Origin: Sternotherus odoratus
Taxonomy: Eukaryota > Chordata > Testudines > Kinosternidae
Reading direction: 5' to 3'
DNA: 64,000 nucleotides
Assembly (NCBI GenBank): GCA_032164245.1
Contig: JAVMKO010000010.1
Coordinates: 25,494,189-25,558,188, forward strand
Positions 34,740 to 46,705 of the stretch are shown here, in pieces. The translations under genes and the position numbers were made by a program. Below the pieces are notes generated by a model. The model was not told the DNA's origin and did not search any database. It saw only the letters and a program-made list of their open reading frames with translations. Position 1 is the stretch's first letter, and each line of letters opens with the position of its first letter.

Positions 34740-36200
34740 TCTCTCAACATACCATCAAAATGAGTGTTTCTGGGTCTGGGAAGGTTAGTTGATTTGTGAC
34801 AGAGCAGTGGGCTGTCCCCTCCTGTAGAAACACTGTCATTCCCTGGGTAGTCCTGATGACCTTTGGTGATAGAGGGGCTGGGAGATTGGTCTCTGAGAAG
34901 GATATGATTGTTTTACGTGTTTCCTTTGGAGAACTGGCACGTAGACTACAAGGGAACACAGGGTGGCTTATGAGTCCTTCAGCAAGTGGAGGGCCTTGTT
35001 TGTCCAAGAGATGAACAATTCAGCTTCTTCGAAAGGCAGGTCCTCCACTGTTGTTTGGACTTCTCTGGGGAATTCCAATTCCTCAAGTTACAATGTCCAT
35101 CACATAACAACCACCATTGCCAATTATTTTACAGTTATATCCACCATGTTGAGAGCAGCTTGGAGACTTCTCCTGGCTACAAGCTGGCCATCTTTAACTA
35201 GCAGCGTGAAGTCCTCCCAGTTATACCTGGCCATTATGGCCTGAGAATTGGCCAAGCAAAACTGTAGGCTTGTTGAGGAATAGGCTTTCTGATTAAATAA
35301 ATCTAGTCTCTTTGGCTTCCGATCCTTTGGCATGAACCTGAATTGTTTTGCTTTTTCATTTGTCACAGTGACCACAAGGGAGAATGCAGTAGGGTGTGTG
35401 TAAAAGAATTCCACACCTTTAGGAGGCGCCTGATATTTTTAACTGCCTTGTGAGAGGTGAAAATGGCAGAAGTGCTAAGTGACTTTTTGTTTCAGTTTTC
35501 ACCAAAAAGTTTAGCAGAGATTGGACATCTAACATAGTGAATGCCAGTCAAAATGAGATACTATCAGAGGCTAAAATAGGGAAAAAACAATAACAGGAAG
35601 GGAAGGTTCAGAAGCAGATCTCATGGATTTAATCATTAGGGAGACCTGAAGGCGGTCCTCTGTCCTTCTCTCAGGAGCGGAAAGACTTTCAAATCATGCA
35701 TTTACAGTGATGTGTGATTTTCCCACACAACAGTGGCACTTTGAGCTTCTATCTGAAGTCGGGATAGTTCCCGCACATGAAGGCCTGCATTTGAATACAG
35801 GAGAACTGGACGATGCCATACCAGTGACAAAAAGTAATTCTAACAACTAAAGGCTGCAACGAGCAACCAAATGATTACAATTAAAAACCATAAAAGCCAA
35901 CACTATAAACTAAACTGAAAAACTACTGCTAAGGACTCTAAGGGAAAAATTGGCAGTCTCTTGGACAGTTGGGTGTTGAGATGAACTGAATGGCGGTCTT
36001 TGTGCCTCGCCCTTATATGCCCTCAAAGTGGAGCATGAGGATTGAAGACAGTATGTTCACTCCATGGGTACTGCTGGGCATAAAGATTCTGATCTCTAGC
36101 ACGCATATGAGGTGCATGCGCACCATCAGTGAAATGTGCATAGCAACAAGCACTCAAAGGAGAATGCCTAATCACTTCTGAGTTGTGCTGAATTAGGATC
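34740..36200 (-). mobile_element. Old DIRS-type relic (gag and terminal region)
   Basis: On the minus strand, 35414-35124 reads RLDLFNQKAYSSTSLQFCLA, NSQAIMARYNW and LVARRSLQAALNMVD, a layout typical of the DIRS gag C-terminal half. Another gag-like piece lies at 34744-35007. The upper end, about 35930-36170, has AACAAGCACTCAAAGGAG and GGTGCATGCGCACCATC, resembling the terminal repeat of the copy at 58259-58697. A CR1 fragment at 35445-35600 interrupts it. It is much older than the other two DIRS copies. Confidence 0.6.
35445..35600 (+). mobile_element. Short CR1 fragment inside the DIRS relic
   Basis: The plus strand reads VKMAEVLSDFLFQFSPKSLA, matching the CR1 ORF2 linker (AEKLNEFFASVF in the young copy at 54928-57366) in a diverged form. 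It is about 150 bp and lies between gag pieces of the DIRS relic. Confidence 0.55.
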
Positions 36201-37208
36201 AGAGACTAGAAGTGAAAGACTCTACTTCCCATTAGCAATCTAGTTCTCAGTGGAGAAGTGTCCACATCATAATGTCTAGCATCACAATGGACACAGAATA
36301 GCACCCTTGTTGGCAGTCTCGGCAGAAACCAGGCACTGAATGGCGATGGAGCCTGAACTACACTTCCATCAGAAGAGGTGTTCCCTTCCAGGTGAGGCTT
36401 GGCTCACTGATTAAGCAACATAGGGAAGCATGCTCTATTGCTGCCTGCACTCTGCCTATATTTGTGGATAAAGAGAGGACTTTGTTCTCCAAGGGGTATC
36501 AATCCAGGAACACTCATCAGCATTGAATTTAGTCAAAAAAATAACAAAACAAAAAACACATTATTTTTAACTATATTCCAGGTGAGTCAAACAACATGCA
36601 AAGAGTGAAAGCCACATTACACTTTGGCAAAGAACTAACTGCATAACTTACAATCAAGACTATTACGAACAATGAGATTCACTCTAATGACAGTTTTAAC
36701 AATTGCATTTAGCCTGACCCTACTGATGTATATTTTGTGTAATTGGGTGAAATATCTCATCAGCAAATTATGGTAGTTACCATCTTGAGTTGGAAAATTA
36801 AACTTTGTGTGTGCTTAATATCTAGAATAATTTAATTAATACAAACACAATAAGACACAGTCATATCACATATCATCAGCATTAATTGCTTCTCCTGTTA
36901 AAACAAGCATAAGCATTAGATATTTATAAATTCTTCCCCTCATAAAATTGACTATTTAGACTGAACAAACCACAGGACATTGTGATATTAAACAGAAGAA
37001 GAGCAGCAACAGACAGTCACTCCAGCAAGTGGAAGATGAAAGAAATAAACAAGTGTTTTTTGTTCCATCTAGTGGCCTACCATTAAACAAGTAAAACCAA
37101 AATTATAACTTTATGAGGATCTGTAATGAAAACCACAACACTCCACAGGGAGCAAGGACAACAAAAGTGTAAACAAACATTAGCATTCAAGAAAAACAGT
37201 TTACACAC
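36201..37208. other. APBA2 intron, nothing recognised
   Basis: No exon or repeat recognised. Confidence 0.4.
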
Positions 37209-37244
37209 CGCTTTTTTCTTGATTTTAGCCGCCTTTTGCATCCT
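37209..37244 (-). CDS. APBA2: APBA2 36-bp microexon in the PTB domain
   Basis: The exon is AGGATG...AAAGCG and encodes exactly 12 residues, RMQKAAKIKKKA, in phase 0. The acceptor is GCTCCTCAG and the donor is GTGTGT, weaker than the GTAAGT donors of its neighbours. The peptide is highly basic and continues a helix begun by [10 protein letters not shown] in the exon before it. Since it is phase 0 at both ends, it can be skipped without frameshift. I recall shorter human isoforms lacking a 12-residue segment at about this place, but I have not checked this. Confidence 0.95.
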
Positions 37245-40184
37245 CTGAGGAGCAGCATAAAAAAGAAAGCAGACAGATGCACACAAAAAAAGAGAAAAGA
37301 CAGTGCGTGAAGTCAGGGAAACCTTTTGATTATGATTCCAGCCTCTTAAAACTCTTATTTGCGGAAGAAAAAAAAAAGGAGGAGGAGGAGATTGGTTTAC
37401 AAGCTATACAGGTTTAAAGCATATTGGCTTTAGTGGGATAATGGACCTTGTCAGATGGGGTTATGCATACTGTCAACTGATTACAGAAATATTGTAGAGT
37501 GTTGTCTGTTAACTAATGCTCATTACATTTTTTCCTGCTGGATACACCATTATCTAAAATTGCATACCAGGCGCTTGTGTGTGCACTTACAGGTCCAAAT
37601 CCCATATTTATTCATTCAAAGACATATATTTGTACATTAAAAAGTCGTATTAGTCCAAGAAGTACTATTAAGGCACTAACATTTCTGCATCAGGCTATGT
37701 TTATAATATGGTAACTCCTACAAACTATTCTAAAAGAAGGGTTTCATGCATCAAAATATGAACGGTGGGTAATTCCCCATAAATTTAAGGATACTGTTTT
37801 CAGGACAAAAGGATTTAAGGAACATTGTAATGAAAGAGATGCCAGGGCTCAGGCAATTAGGTGCTGGGATTCAAGCAATTTTTGTTACTTTCATAAATGA
37901 TGCAGCAAATCCAGAGGTGCCAGGACTATGAATTGCCAAGCTTAGAGGTGCCAGGGCTCAGCTTTGGAACAAAATAAGCACTGGATCAGGATCCAGTTTT
38001 ATTGGATGCTTTTGAAATGGACATGTGCAGACAACAGCTCCAGTACAGACCAATCTGTGGGGAGAGCCTGGACAACTCTTCAAAAAAGAGATTGCAAAAG
38101 GTGTTGTAAGAATCAAACCTCTGTCACTCGCCAAAAAGCTACTTATTTTACCCGTGTAACCGTTGCCCTAACAAGCTGCAAAATACCACTCAGTTATATT
38201 TAATGTATAGACATGCATGTGAATGAAAGGTCCACCTAATTTCTGCACAAGTGTGTTAATAGTTGTGGGGAATCACGCATATGAAAGACATATATATGCA
38301 TAGATGTCCATAGTAACATAGATATCTCATTCCCTTATGAGATTTAGAGAAAAAGTAGGATCTATAGAGTGATAGTTAACACAAAGGGCAGGAGTGTATA
38401 TGACACCACAATGCACATTACACTTATGTATGACACTGTGTGCATTCTCTTCTAGACCTACAAAGAATCCACTGTACTCTGCCCATTTGGCAAAAGCCAG
38501 TGGATTCAAATTCAGTAATATAGTACACAGCTTTTGCCACCAGTGATATCATACCCCTCTAATGCTGCACCCTTTTAGGGGTGGCAATCCAACTCCAAGT
38601 GAAGTTAATGGAAAGATGCCCATCATCTTTAATGGGAATTGGACCTGGCCTCTAATCAGAATATTTGATGCAGCTTTGGAAGTTATCCAGATCCATATCT
38701 AACAGCTTTAACATTATCTGTGTTCAAATTCGCTCTTAGTTAATGACACCTATAGGAATACTCATTTATTTTGGCCCCCAGTCTTCATAAAGAATGAGCC
38801 TTTATCACTGCTCTATGAAGAATGGTAAGGGAACTGTCATCTGTGCACAGAGATTTCCCTGGCCCGTATGGAAGGATTTGAGAAACCATACAAACTATTC
38901 AGGGAATCCACACAGAAGATGTATTAGCTTTGGCACAGGAGGCCTTCACGCTGAGGAACTCCTCTCCCCTTAAAAAGGTGAACTGAAGCCATATTATTTG
39001 AAAGTTGGGAAGGAGTCGGGGCCCTGGGAGACTTGAGGAGGCACTGGTCCTCCCCACACATAGCCTTGTGGTCTGGCAGATTCTGACACTGCAGTCACAA
39101 CTGAGTCCAGACCCCTTTCTTTCTCCGTGAAAATGCAAACCAAAAAAGGCAGAATTCAGAGGAAACACCAGAACAGGAACTCACAATTCTCCTCCCAGCA
39201 GGGATCCCTTCTACAGATGTTTCCTCTCCCAATCACCTCTCCACCATATTTTTGAGAAAGCTATTTACATGATGATGAAGCAACTGCAACTCCTTAGCAT
39301 ATCACTGCCACATTTAGTGAGCTAAAAGCACCCATTAAAGAGGAATTTCCAGTAAATTAATTCTGAAACAGTACTGCTCTGCCAGAGAGAGCCATAACTT
39401 CCATGCCCCATGAGACAAAGTGAACTTGGAAAAGCAATGCTGAAAAGCACTGTGTCTGGTTTTTTGCTCATTGTACCAGAAGTCTATTCCAAAATGACTT
39501 TCCTGGTGAAAGGCAGATTTTGAAGTGAGGTTATTTCAAAAAGTTTGCAGTGCGTAAACAGCCCTGCCCTATGACAGAAAAACAATGATCTGAGAAACAC
39601 CTTTGGGACCTGCTGGCAGTACTTGTGTGATACAGTAGTTGTACTATCTACAAGTACCAAACACTCAAATAAAACTGATTAGTTTATAAGCTTGGTATGT
39701 ACTGCCAAAGATTTTGTGAATCAAGACATTAAAAATGTGCTATAAATTATAGATAAGAATTCACTTTTGATGATATTTAAATCTTTATTAACACTGAAAA
39801 CTACTGAATGCTACTTTTGGATGACAATTTTCTTATAACTGTAGTATTACTTTCAGCTCTGCCTCAAACTTCAAATACCTCAGGGACACCATTTTTCAAG
39901 TACATCTATTAAATACATTAGGTTGCAGTACCTCCAAGTTCATCCACATAGGACTTCTAAGCATCCTTTTAAACATGCCAAGTTACTATGCCTCTTGTTT
40001 CAAGCACACAGAGACAATACATGATAATGACATCTCTTACTTCAGCTACATTGGGGCTGCTTTGCACTTCACTTCAAGTGCATTTCAAATGTCACCAATG
40101 TTTTTACAAGTATATTTACAAAAGGCACAAAAAGGTTACAATTTGATGAATAATAAAGCCATCACTCTTGTAAATCAGGCCAGG
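37245..40184. other. APBA2 intron, nothing firmly recognised
   Basis: A segment near 37825-37980 repeats the phrase GAGGTGCCAGG and GCCAGGGCTCAG and may be repeat-derived, but I cannot name it. No exon or RNA gene seen. Confidence 0.4.
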
Positions 40185-40425
40185 TCTACACTCAAAAATT
40201 AAGTCAACCTACGTTCAGGGGTGTGAAAAACCCACACCCCTCCATGACATAGTTAAGCAGACCTAACCCCCGATATAGACAGTGCTAGGTCAGTAAAAAA
40301 AAAAAATTAAAAAAAATTCTGTTGACCTCTCACGGAGGGGATTAACTAGGCTGATGGGGAGTCCCTCCCGCTTCTGTAGCGAGTGTCTACACTGATGGGC
40401 TGTTGCAGTTGTGTTGCTGTAGAGC
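40185..40425. mobile_element. Terminal-inverted-repeat MITE relic (GTCTACACT group)
   Basis: GCCAGGTCTACACTC starts the segment, followed by GGGGTGTGAAAAACCCACAC and AGCAGACCTAACCCCCGAT; GAGTGTCTACACTGATGGG lies towards the end. These phrases belong to a common reptile MITE with GTCTACACT near its ends. The right terminus is degraded and an A run sits in the middle. Superfamily is uncertain. Confidence 0.6.
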
Positions 40426-41478
40426 TTCAAATGTTGCCAAGTCCTCACTTCTTTCCTTCTTTGTGTTTTCTATGGCATTATAGCCACATTAATTACGTGC
40501 ATACATCAGACTGCCATACAAAACATGAATCTGAAAGCTTCTACCAGGACTGCCTTTCACCTAACAGTTTAGCAGCAAAATTAATTAACAAAACTGTTCC
40601 TTGGTGCTAAATCACCGTCAATGCTCATGTGGTGCTTGTGACTTCTCAAGAATCTCATGAGCAGGAATTCCAAGGTTTAGAATGTTCAAGAATCTGTAGC
40701 AGCAGAATAACTACATTTAACACCTTCCGAGCCTTTCTAAAGTCCAAATCAAGAATCAATAAAGATGTGTGTCTTGCTGAACAGTTCATTGGATCAAAAC
40801 TGGGTGTCTCCAAACATATGTCGCTTCTACTGATTATTTTAAATATAGTATGTATTTTTTTCTGATTAACACTTCAATTTACACATTTCATATCATGTCC
40901 TTTTCTACATGTAGCATGGATATAATGGTACAAATCTAAATAAATCAATTCTACAAAGCATGGTTAAAAAAAATTCTCCTACCTGGATTATATATTCAAA
41001 TAAAATAACACAGTGTGTGAAAATATTTCCATGCAAATCCATGGTTTTAAGTGACACAAACACAGATCTGGTAATGAACCTTCTTGCCTTAAGAAAATAA
41101 TATTTTGATGTTTTTGAAATGCTTTCAGCTGCTTACATAACCAATTACAGGGAACTAACATGGTGACAGGAAGAAATCAGTCATAAACCAGTCTTCTATG
41201 CTTTAAAGTTGGAATATTTTCTTATTACCGTCTGGATTTTACCTTCAGTACTTATACTGTGCAATTTGGAACAGCCTCTGTAATAATTTATATTTTGTTC
41301 TTCAAAGGATTTGTGTGTTCTACAATGCTCGACACTGGAAGCAGTGAGGATTTTCACATCAACAGATATGTATTCACTTGAGTGCACCTCTCAGTAGGTT
41401 TGAAGCTTCAGACATTTCAGACTATTCAGAATTCAGTTATCAAGGGAGTCTATTCTACAGACCATAAAAATCACGTAC
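40426..41478. other. APBA2 intron, nothing recognised
   Basis: No exon or repeat recognised. Confidence 0.4.
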
Positions 41479-41624
41479 CTTGACACGGCTCACTGCCTCT
41501 TGGGCTTGCATCATTCTTATATTTTTGGAAGGGTTACGTTCTGAGAGCAGCTGTGTAGAACCCAAGTAGTTGGCTGCAAAGATGATTCCATCAATGAGAT
41601 CTTCAGGTTCACAGGGTCCTGGGA
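41479..41624 (-). CDS. APBA2: APBA2 exon: start of PTB domain
   Basis: The 146-bp exon completes a split valine codon (phase 1 entry) and encodes [38 protein letters not shown] and [10 protein letters not shown], leaving in phase 0. [13 protein letters not shown] is the first PTB strand with the conserved YLGS motif. Acceptor TTTGTAG, donor GTACGT. It follows the 37-bp microexon at 51800-51836. Its phase-1 acceptor also fits the candidate signal-peptide exon at 43823-43907. Confidence 0.97.
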
Positions 41625-42821
41625 CTACAAACAGGTATACAATTATTACCTTCCAAAAGAGAGTAGGGCAACAAAAAAATTAATGAAGGGTATTGATACT
41701 TGCACAACCTTTTCTTAATACATTCCTTTACTTACAACAGCCTAATTAAAAGAAGAATTGTGAAGTCCAGCACACATTAAAACAGTAAACTTATTTCCCA
41801 TAATTATGTCTCAAACACCTAAAAAGCAAATGTGTACTATTTAAGAATCTGCATAATATTTTGATCTTCGAATTAGAGATTAGTTCATTGTAGCATGGGG
41901 CTGTGGGAAAAACACAACAGAGCTCTTCACTATATTAGGCCAAATACTACTCTCAAATGCATGCACAAGCTTCCTTCCAACTGATATTAATGTAACATTC
42001 ATAATATGTTACATGTATTGAGTGTTCTTATCTGTGGGTCAAATTCTGTTTTTCTATTTGGGTTTCTTGGTATCCATATTTGTCAATGAGAATGAAAAAA
42101 GTGCATAGATCACCAAACTCTTTGCCAACTACAGTAGAACCTTGTTAGCTCACACTAATGACTGAGACACCCATGGGTAACAACTGCATATTGTGAATCA
42201 GCAAGTAAGGAAACACAGGAACACTTCATGTATCACATTCTAGGGTTGATACAGGTAGGTGTGATGTAGGAGGTCAAATGTCTGAGCATCACATCCAATG
42301 TACAGCACCTGGCAGGTCTGAGACAGAGGTATTTCTTTGCTGTGGTAGATGATGTTAACGCAAAAATGCACAATCAAAACAGCATTTCATTCCATACACC
42401 CAAGGAACAAAAGCTGCGAGGAGATTCTTTGTGTCTGTGTCACTGATGTTTCCATTTTAAAATAATACATTTCTTATGCACACCATAACTCTCTAAAGTT
42501 ACAAAAGTAATTCTGTATGCAAAAATACACATAGGAATTAGGAGAAGAGGATGATACAAATGAGCACTTAACATGCATTTTACCAATCATCAGTTATGTT
42601 AACCTCCCCCCCCCAAAGTTCTTATGTTGAGTATATTGAATTTAGTAAATTGCCTAACATAAGGAAAGAAAAAAATTCAAACATTAAGTAACAATGCAGG
42701 CACACCAAAAGGCATCTCCTGCCACACACTCATTTGACAGAGGTAGATATTCTACGCACACATTTATTAGAAAAGATCATGTTTCACAGAAAAGGGTCTT
42801 CATTGGGCCAAGAAACAATAA
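41625..42821. other. APBA2 intron; possible single Tigger end at 42131
   Basis: ACAGTAGAACCTTGTTAGCT at 42131 resembles the end of a Tigger-like element, but no opposing terminus was found. Nothing else was recognised. Confidence 0.35.
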
Positions 42822-43097
42822 AGAGATCAGCAACCCTTCGTAGGGCTGGAAATCGGGCAAAAATATTACTCAGAAACAGAAGATTTGGAGGACATTTGTG
42901 TACTTTGTTTCAAGAGAGGACCACCACTGAACTTCAAAGCCCGAGGACAATGCTACCCACAACAGAAAAGAAAAGAAGCTGTCTCTGTGCTCTCTGGCCA
43001 TACGATTGACCTGAGTTCAGGAACTGATTCAGACAGACAGCTTTCAGATTCATACAGATGGTATAAGCTAATAAGTGGGGGAATAAAGTCCAAATAG
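42822..43097 (+). other. Unidentified open frame with cysteine-containing segment
   Basis: An open frame without an early start codon runs from just after a TAA to a TAG, 91 sense codons. It encodes EDICVLCFKRGPPLNFKARG and then GQCYPQQKRKEAVSVLSG, with a polar serine-rich end. Codon content looks coding-like, but no splice sites were established and I do not recognise the protein. It may be part of an old transposon, a pseudogene or chance. It is antisense to APBA2. Confidence 0.25.
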
Positions 43098-43822
43098 CCG
43101 GCCAAGGATTAACACTAAGGGTAGAGCAGCACAGCACATCAATCATCCCATCCATCTGAAAGAAGGGAAGATGCCAGATGGCAGCTGAAGAAGAGGAAAA
43201 AGTGGACAGATTTTTAAAAAAATAAACAAACCTGGACTCAAAAAAGGAGAAAATAAGGACACTTGGAACTTATTTTTGATTGATATTACTCAAATTTAAG
43301 TCCCAATCCAGTAAAGCATATATGCCCATATTTAGTTTAATAGATAGACTCACGGACTTCAATGAGATTTTCAAATTAACTACCATTTTACAAACTGCTT
43401 TAGCAACTGCCAGGATAATTTTCCAGGGTTGGAAAAAGGAGAGGAGGTGGGATGGAGAGAGAAATAAAGGATGGTATTTATACTGTATTTGTGTTATGCT
43501 CATCTCCTTTATTCAATGGCTAAGCCTTATTTTCAGTTTGATTACATCGACACTAAAGAGGCATTCACGCCTCAATGTTGGTACCAATCCCTTGACTGTA
43601 AATACTCTGTGTTCTCCAACTACTCGACAACGGGAACTTGCTATAAGCCATATCAACATGCCAAGCTGTTAAACCATCTCTCCCAAGTAAACAAATTAAT
43701 TGTGTGAGGGGGGAAAAGGGGACTTTGAATGGAGATGCTAATTTAATTAAAAAAAACCCAAAACCCAACAACAATTTTCTGGTAAAGTGAACTTGCGGAC
43801 ATATATAACCAGCTGAACTTAC
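43098..43822. other. APBA2 intron, nothing recognised
   Basis: No exon or repeat recognised between the two small candidate frames. Confidence 0.4.
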
Positions 43823-43907
43823 CTGATGCATGTACGGGTAAGGCCGTGAACAGGAAAAATAAATACCACGCTACTTTGACAGAATGCACAGAGGTAGCTG
43901 GCATCAT
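43823..43907 (-). CDS. Candidate first coding exon with signal peptide (hypothetical)
   Basis: On the minus strand, two adjacent ATG codons open a 28-codon frame beginning MMPATSVHSVKV, followed by the hydrophobic run AWYLFFLFTALPV and then HAS. That is a textbook signal peptide: short basic region, hydrophobic core, small residues at a likely cleavage site. The frame ends in phase 1 at a perfect donor, CAG|GTAAGT. The frame is too short to stand out as an open reading frame. It lies in the APBA2 intron between exons 51800-51836 and 41479-41624, on the same strand, and its phase fits the latter. It could instead be the first exon of a separate nested secreted-protein gene, or chance. I found no further exons for such a gene. 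Confidence 0.35.
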
Positions 43908-45928
43908 CTACTTTAATTAGTGGATACTTCTAAATCCTTGTTGTCCTAAATTCTAATTTTAAAAATATCAAACACAAATTAAGTGTGATTAAACCTTTTC
44001 TTCATCAGAAAATGCTGCTGCCTCTTACACTTCCATATAGACCAAACATCTGAGTACTACAGTAACAAAACAGTCTTTGTAATTCAGTAATCACAGTACA
44101 TTTAAAAAAATCAATACTAACAGCCCCATGGTCTCCAGAGACCTAACATTAACTAACCAACATTAACACAAAATAGAGCAATTTGTTCAGTTAGGGAACA
44201 CTGCCGTTTCAAACTTCCAAAGGGTAATTGTTTACAACAATGGACCAGATTTTGCTATAAAATAAACTAGTGTAAATCTAGTGCTAATCCACTAACCTCA
44301 ATTAACTTATTCTGGATCTTGATCAACTTGACTCAAAACAGAAATTAGCCCAGTATGCTGGGGAGAGAATTTTTTTAAAATAATTGAACATACCTTGACA
44401 GTACCCTCTAAAAAATTAGAAGGAACCTAACCATATCTGTAGGCGTCTGCTCATCAAAGAAACTGCATGACCAGTTCCACGATGGGTCAAGTCATTTACC
44501 TAGTATCTCAAAAATGTATTACAGTGGGTGCAATTCTAAACTACTGAATGAATAAGAACAATAAGAGCAAAAATTCCACGAAGACACTAGATTTTAGATT
44601 TGTGATCCCATTTAATGAGCTGATTTCAGCACAGTTTCTCTTTAAGGTGTTCTGGTCCCCTCTACCCTGCTTCACCAAAAGGAATGAATTATATATTATA
44701 TACATATATATACACACACACATACATACATACACACATACACTTTACAAAGAACTGATGCATCTCTTTGGTGGAATTGCATATAATGCCTTTTCAGGCC
44801 TAGCTTTTCGCCTCATGTAACTTTTTCTCTTCTATAGCACACAACTAAAATTACTGGCATAATACTTACAAATCCTCAGCAAGTCAAGCAACGGCCAGAA
44901 GTCTGGTCTATAATGCTACAGGATTTGCAACAAAATACTTCAGAAAAGGAAGTGACACTTATCTACAAATATAGGCCCCCCCCATCCTGTTTTCTTCACA
45001 CATGCCACTGAATTCAAGGGCGTCTAAGGTGCTCATGAAATGCAGGGTTTGGTTTATCCTTGGCAATATCCCATGCTTTGAAAGTCTCTCCAGGAATAGA
45101 TTTTTGTTCCAAAATACTAGGAGACTACTCATAAGGCATTTTACCTTCACAGACATCAGCATACAGTTCTGCGTTTCCTCTGCTTTATTTAAAGATATCA
45201 CTAACACCTCAAGTGGAGCATAGAGCTATAATCCCTGCCCTAGTTTAGGTGTCTATGAATTACTGAATGTTGTAAAGGAAAAAAGAGCCATGAATTTATG
45301 TCAAGTGTTCCCAGCCGTTTAGTGACAGTGAACATAACTTTCAGCTAGTTTGTTTTAAAACATATTTATTGTAGAAGTGAATTATTACCTAAAAAGTCGC
45401 TTAAATAATTTTATTAATGTTTTAGTAGGGGCAGCAAAATGTGTCTTAAAATAGCTTTATTTATCAGGTTTTATTTCAAGGATTTTGATTCACCTTAACA
45501 TATCTCCGTCATCTCTTGAAAGAGAAACATTCGGGGATGACAGTGGCAAGATCACTATGCTATCAACAGATGGTGGTTGACTATATTGTTATCACAAACT
45601 GAGCAACATTTTTAACATCTTATATATCAAAAGTTTATACAAAGGGGAAGTGGGTACGAGAAAGTATGCTATGTGGATAAATCTTCCAACCATTTTCCAT
45701 CAAGAAGGAAATGGTGGAGATATCCTTCAGATGATATAATACATCTGTGCAAGTGATGTAGGGAGCATTACTGCAAATTGCAAGGGGTCAAACTGGTTAA
45801 CCTGAGTGGTCCTTTCTAGATCAATTATAGCTTTTGAAAATGTAACAGTTCACATACATACTTGGCTAAGGTCCCAATTCAACAAGACACTTAAGCATGT
45901 CCTTGACACTAAGCAAGTATGTAAATCC
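43908..45928. other. APBA2 intron with a TA/CA microsatellite
   Basis: A (TA)n-(CA)n-(CATA)n run lies at about 44688-44745. No exon or other repeat recognised. Confidence 0.45.
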
Positions 45929-46198
45929 TAGGCTTGTCTACACCAAGTTACTGCACAGTATAGCAACTTTCTGCAGTGTGACTCCTGAGGTGTACATACT
46001 GCCAAGCCACTTAGTGCATAGAAATTCCTCAGCTGCAGCGCTGAAAAACAACCACCTTGACGAGAATTATAAGCCTTACAGTGCAGAGGGTCCAGCACTG
46101 TAGAGAGACATGTGCCCCTCTCCTTTCAAAATTCCATTTCTGGCTGTGTGTGTGTGTGTGTGACATGTGCCCCTCTCCTTTCAAAATTCCATTTCTGG

Positions 46199-46236
<38 letters not shown>

Positions 46237-46703
46237 GACACACACACACGGGCTGATGTCGGGGTTTCCCCCTCCCCCTGCCTCAGGACTAGTTGCTTTC
46301 TGCCACTGTCTGAACTTACAAGACAGTGTGCGGACACACTCTCTGTCCCCCAAAACACTGTCTCTCTCCCCCATTCCATACACACATACACTCCCTGTCA
46401 CACACTCCCTTTCCTCCCCCCCCCTCCCCCCCCCGTGACTTCAGTTGAAAAGCAGCTGGCAATGTAGTAGGATGCCCATGGAACATCCTTGCAAACCCTT
46501 CCCAAAGCATCCTGCGGCCAGTTGCACAGTGAGATAGCTACCACAATGCACTGCTTTCTTTGATGTTGCAAAAGGTGCTAATGTGGATGCACTCCAGCAT
46601 CACAAGGAGCACAGTGTGGACATGCAACAGCGATTTAATTCCAGCGCTTTAATAAAAGTGGTATAACTTGTTGCGCAGAAACTTGCCAGTGTAGACAGAC
46701 CCC
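45929..46703. mobile_element. MITE with GTCTACAC ends, enlarged by microsatellites
   Basis: The left end GGCTTGTCTACACC and the right end GTGTAGACAGACCC are imperfect inverted repeats, flanked by CTA on both sides. The interior contains a duplicated 50-bp block and TG/CA repeats. Related short elements lie at 40185-40425 and 50673-50855. No transposase. Whether it is a Harbinger or hAT derivative is unresolved. Confidence 0.6.
46109..46252 (+). repeat. Tandem duplication with TG and CA microsatellites
   Basis: The block GACATGTGCCCCTCTCCTTT, CAAAATTCCATTTCTGGC followed by a TG run occurs twice in tandem (about 46109 and 46162). The second TG run is longer and is followed by GAAAGAGACACACACACAC, which can pair with it. 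Confidence 0.9.
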
Positions 46704-46705
46704 TA

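Noticed and set aside
42131..42250. Tigger-like left end ACAGTAGAACCTTG
   Set aside because: No matching right end or second TA flank was found, so I did not call an element.
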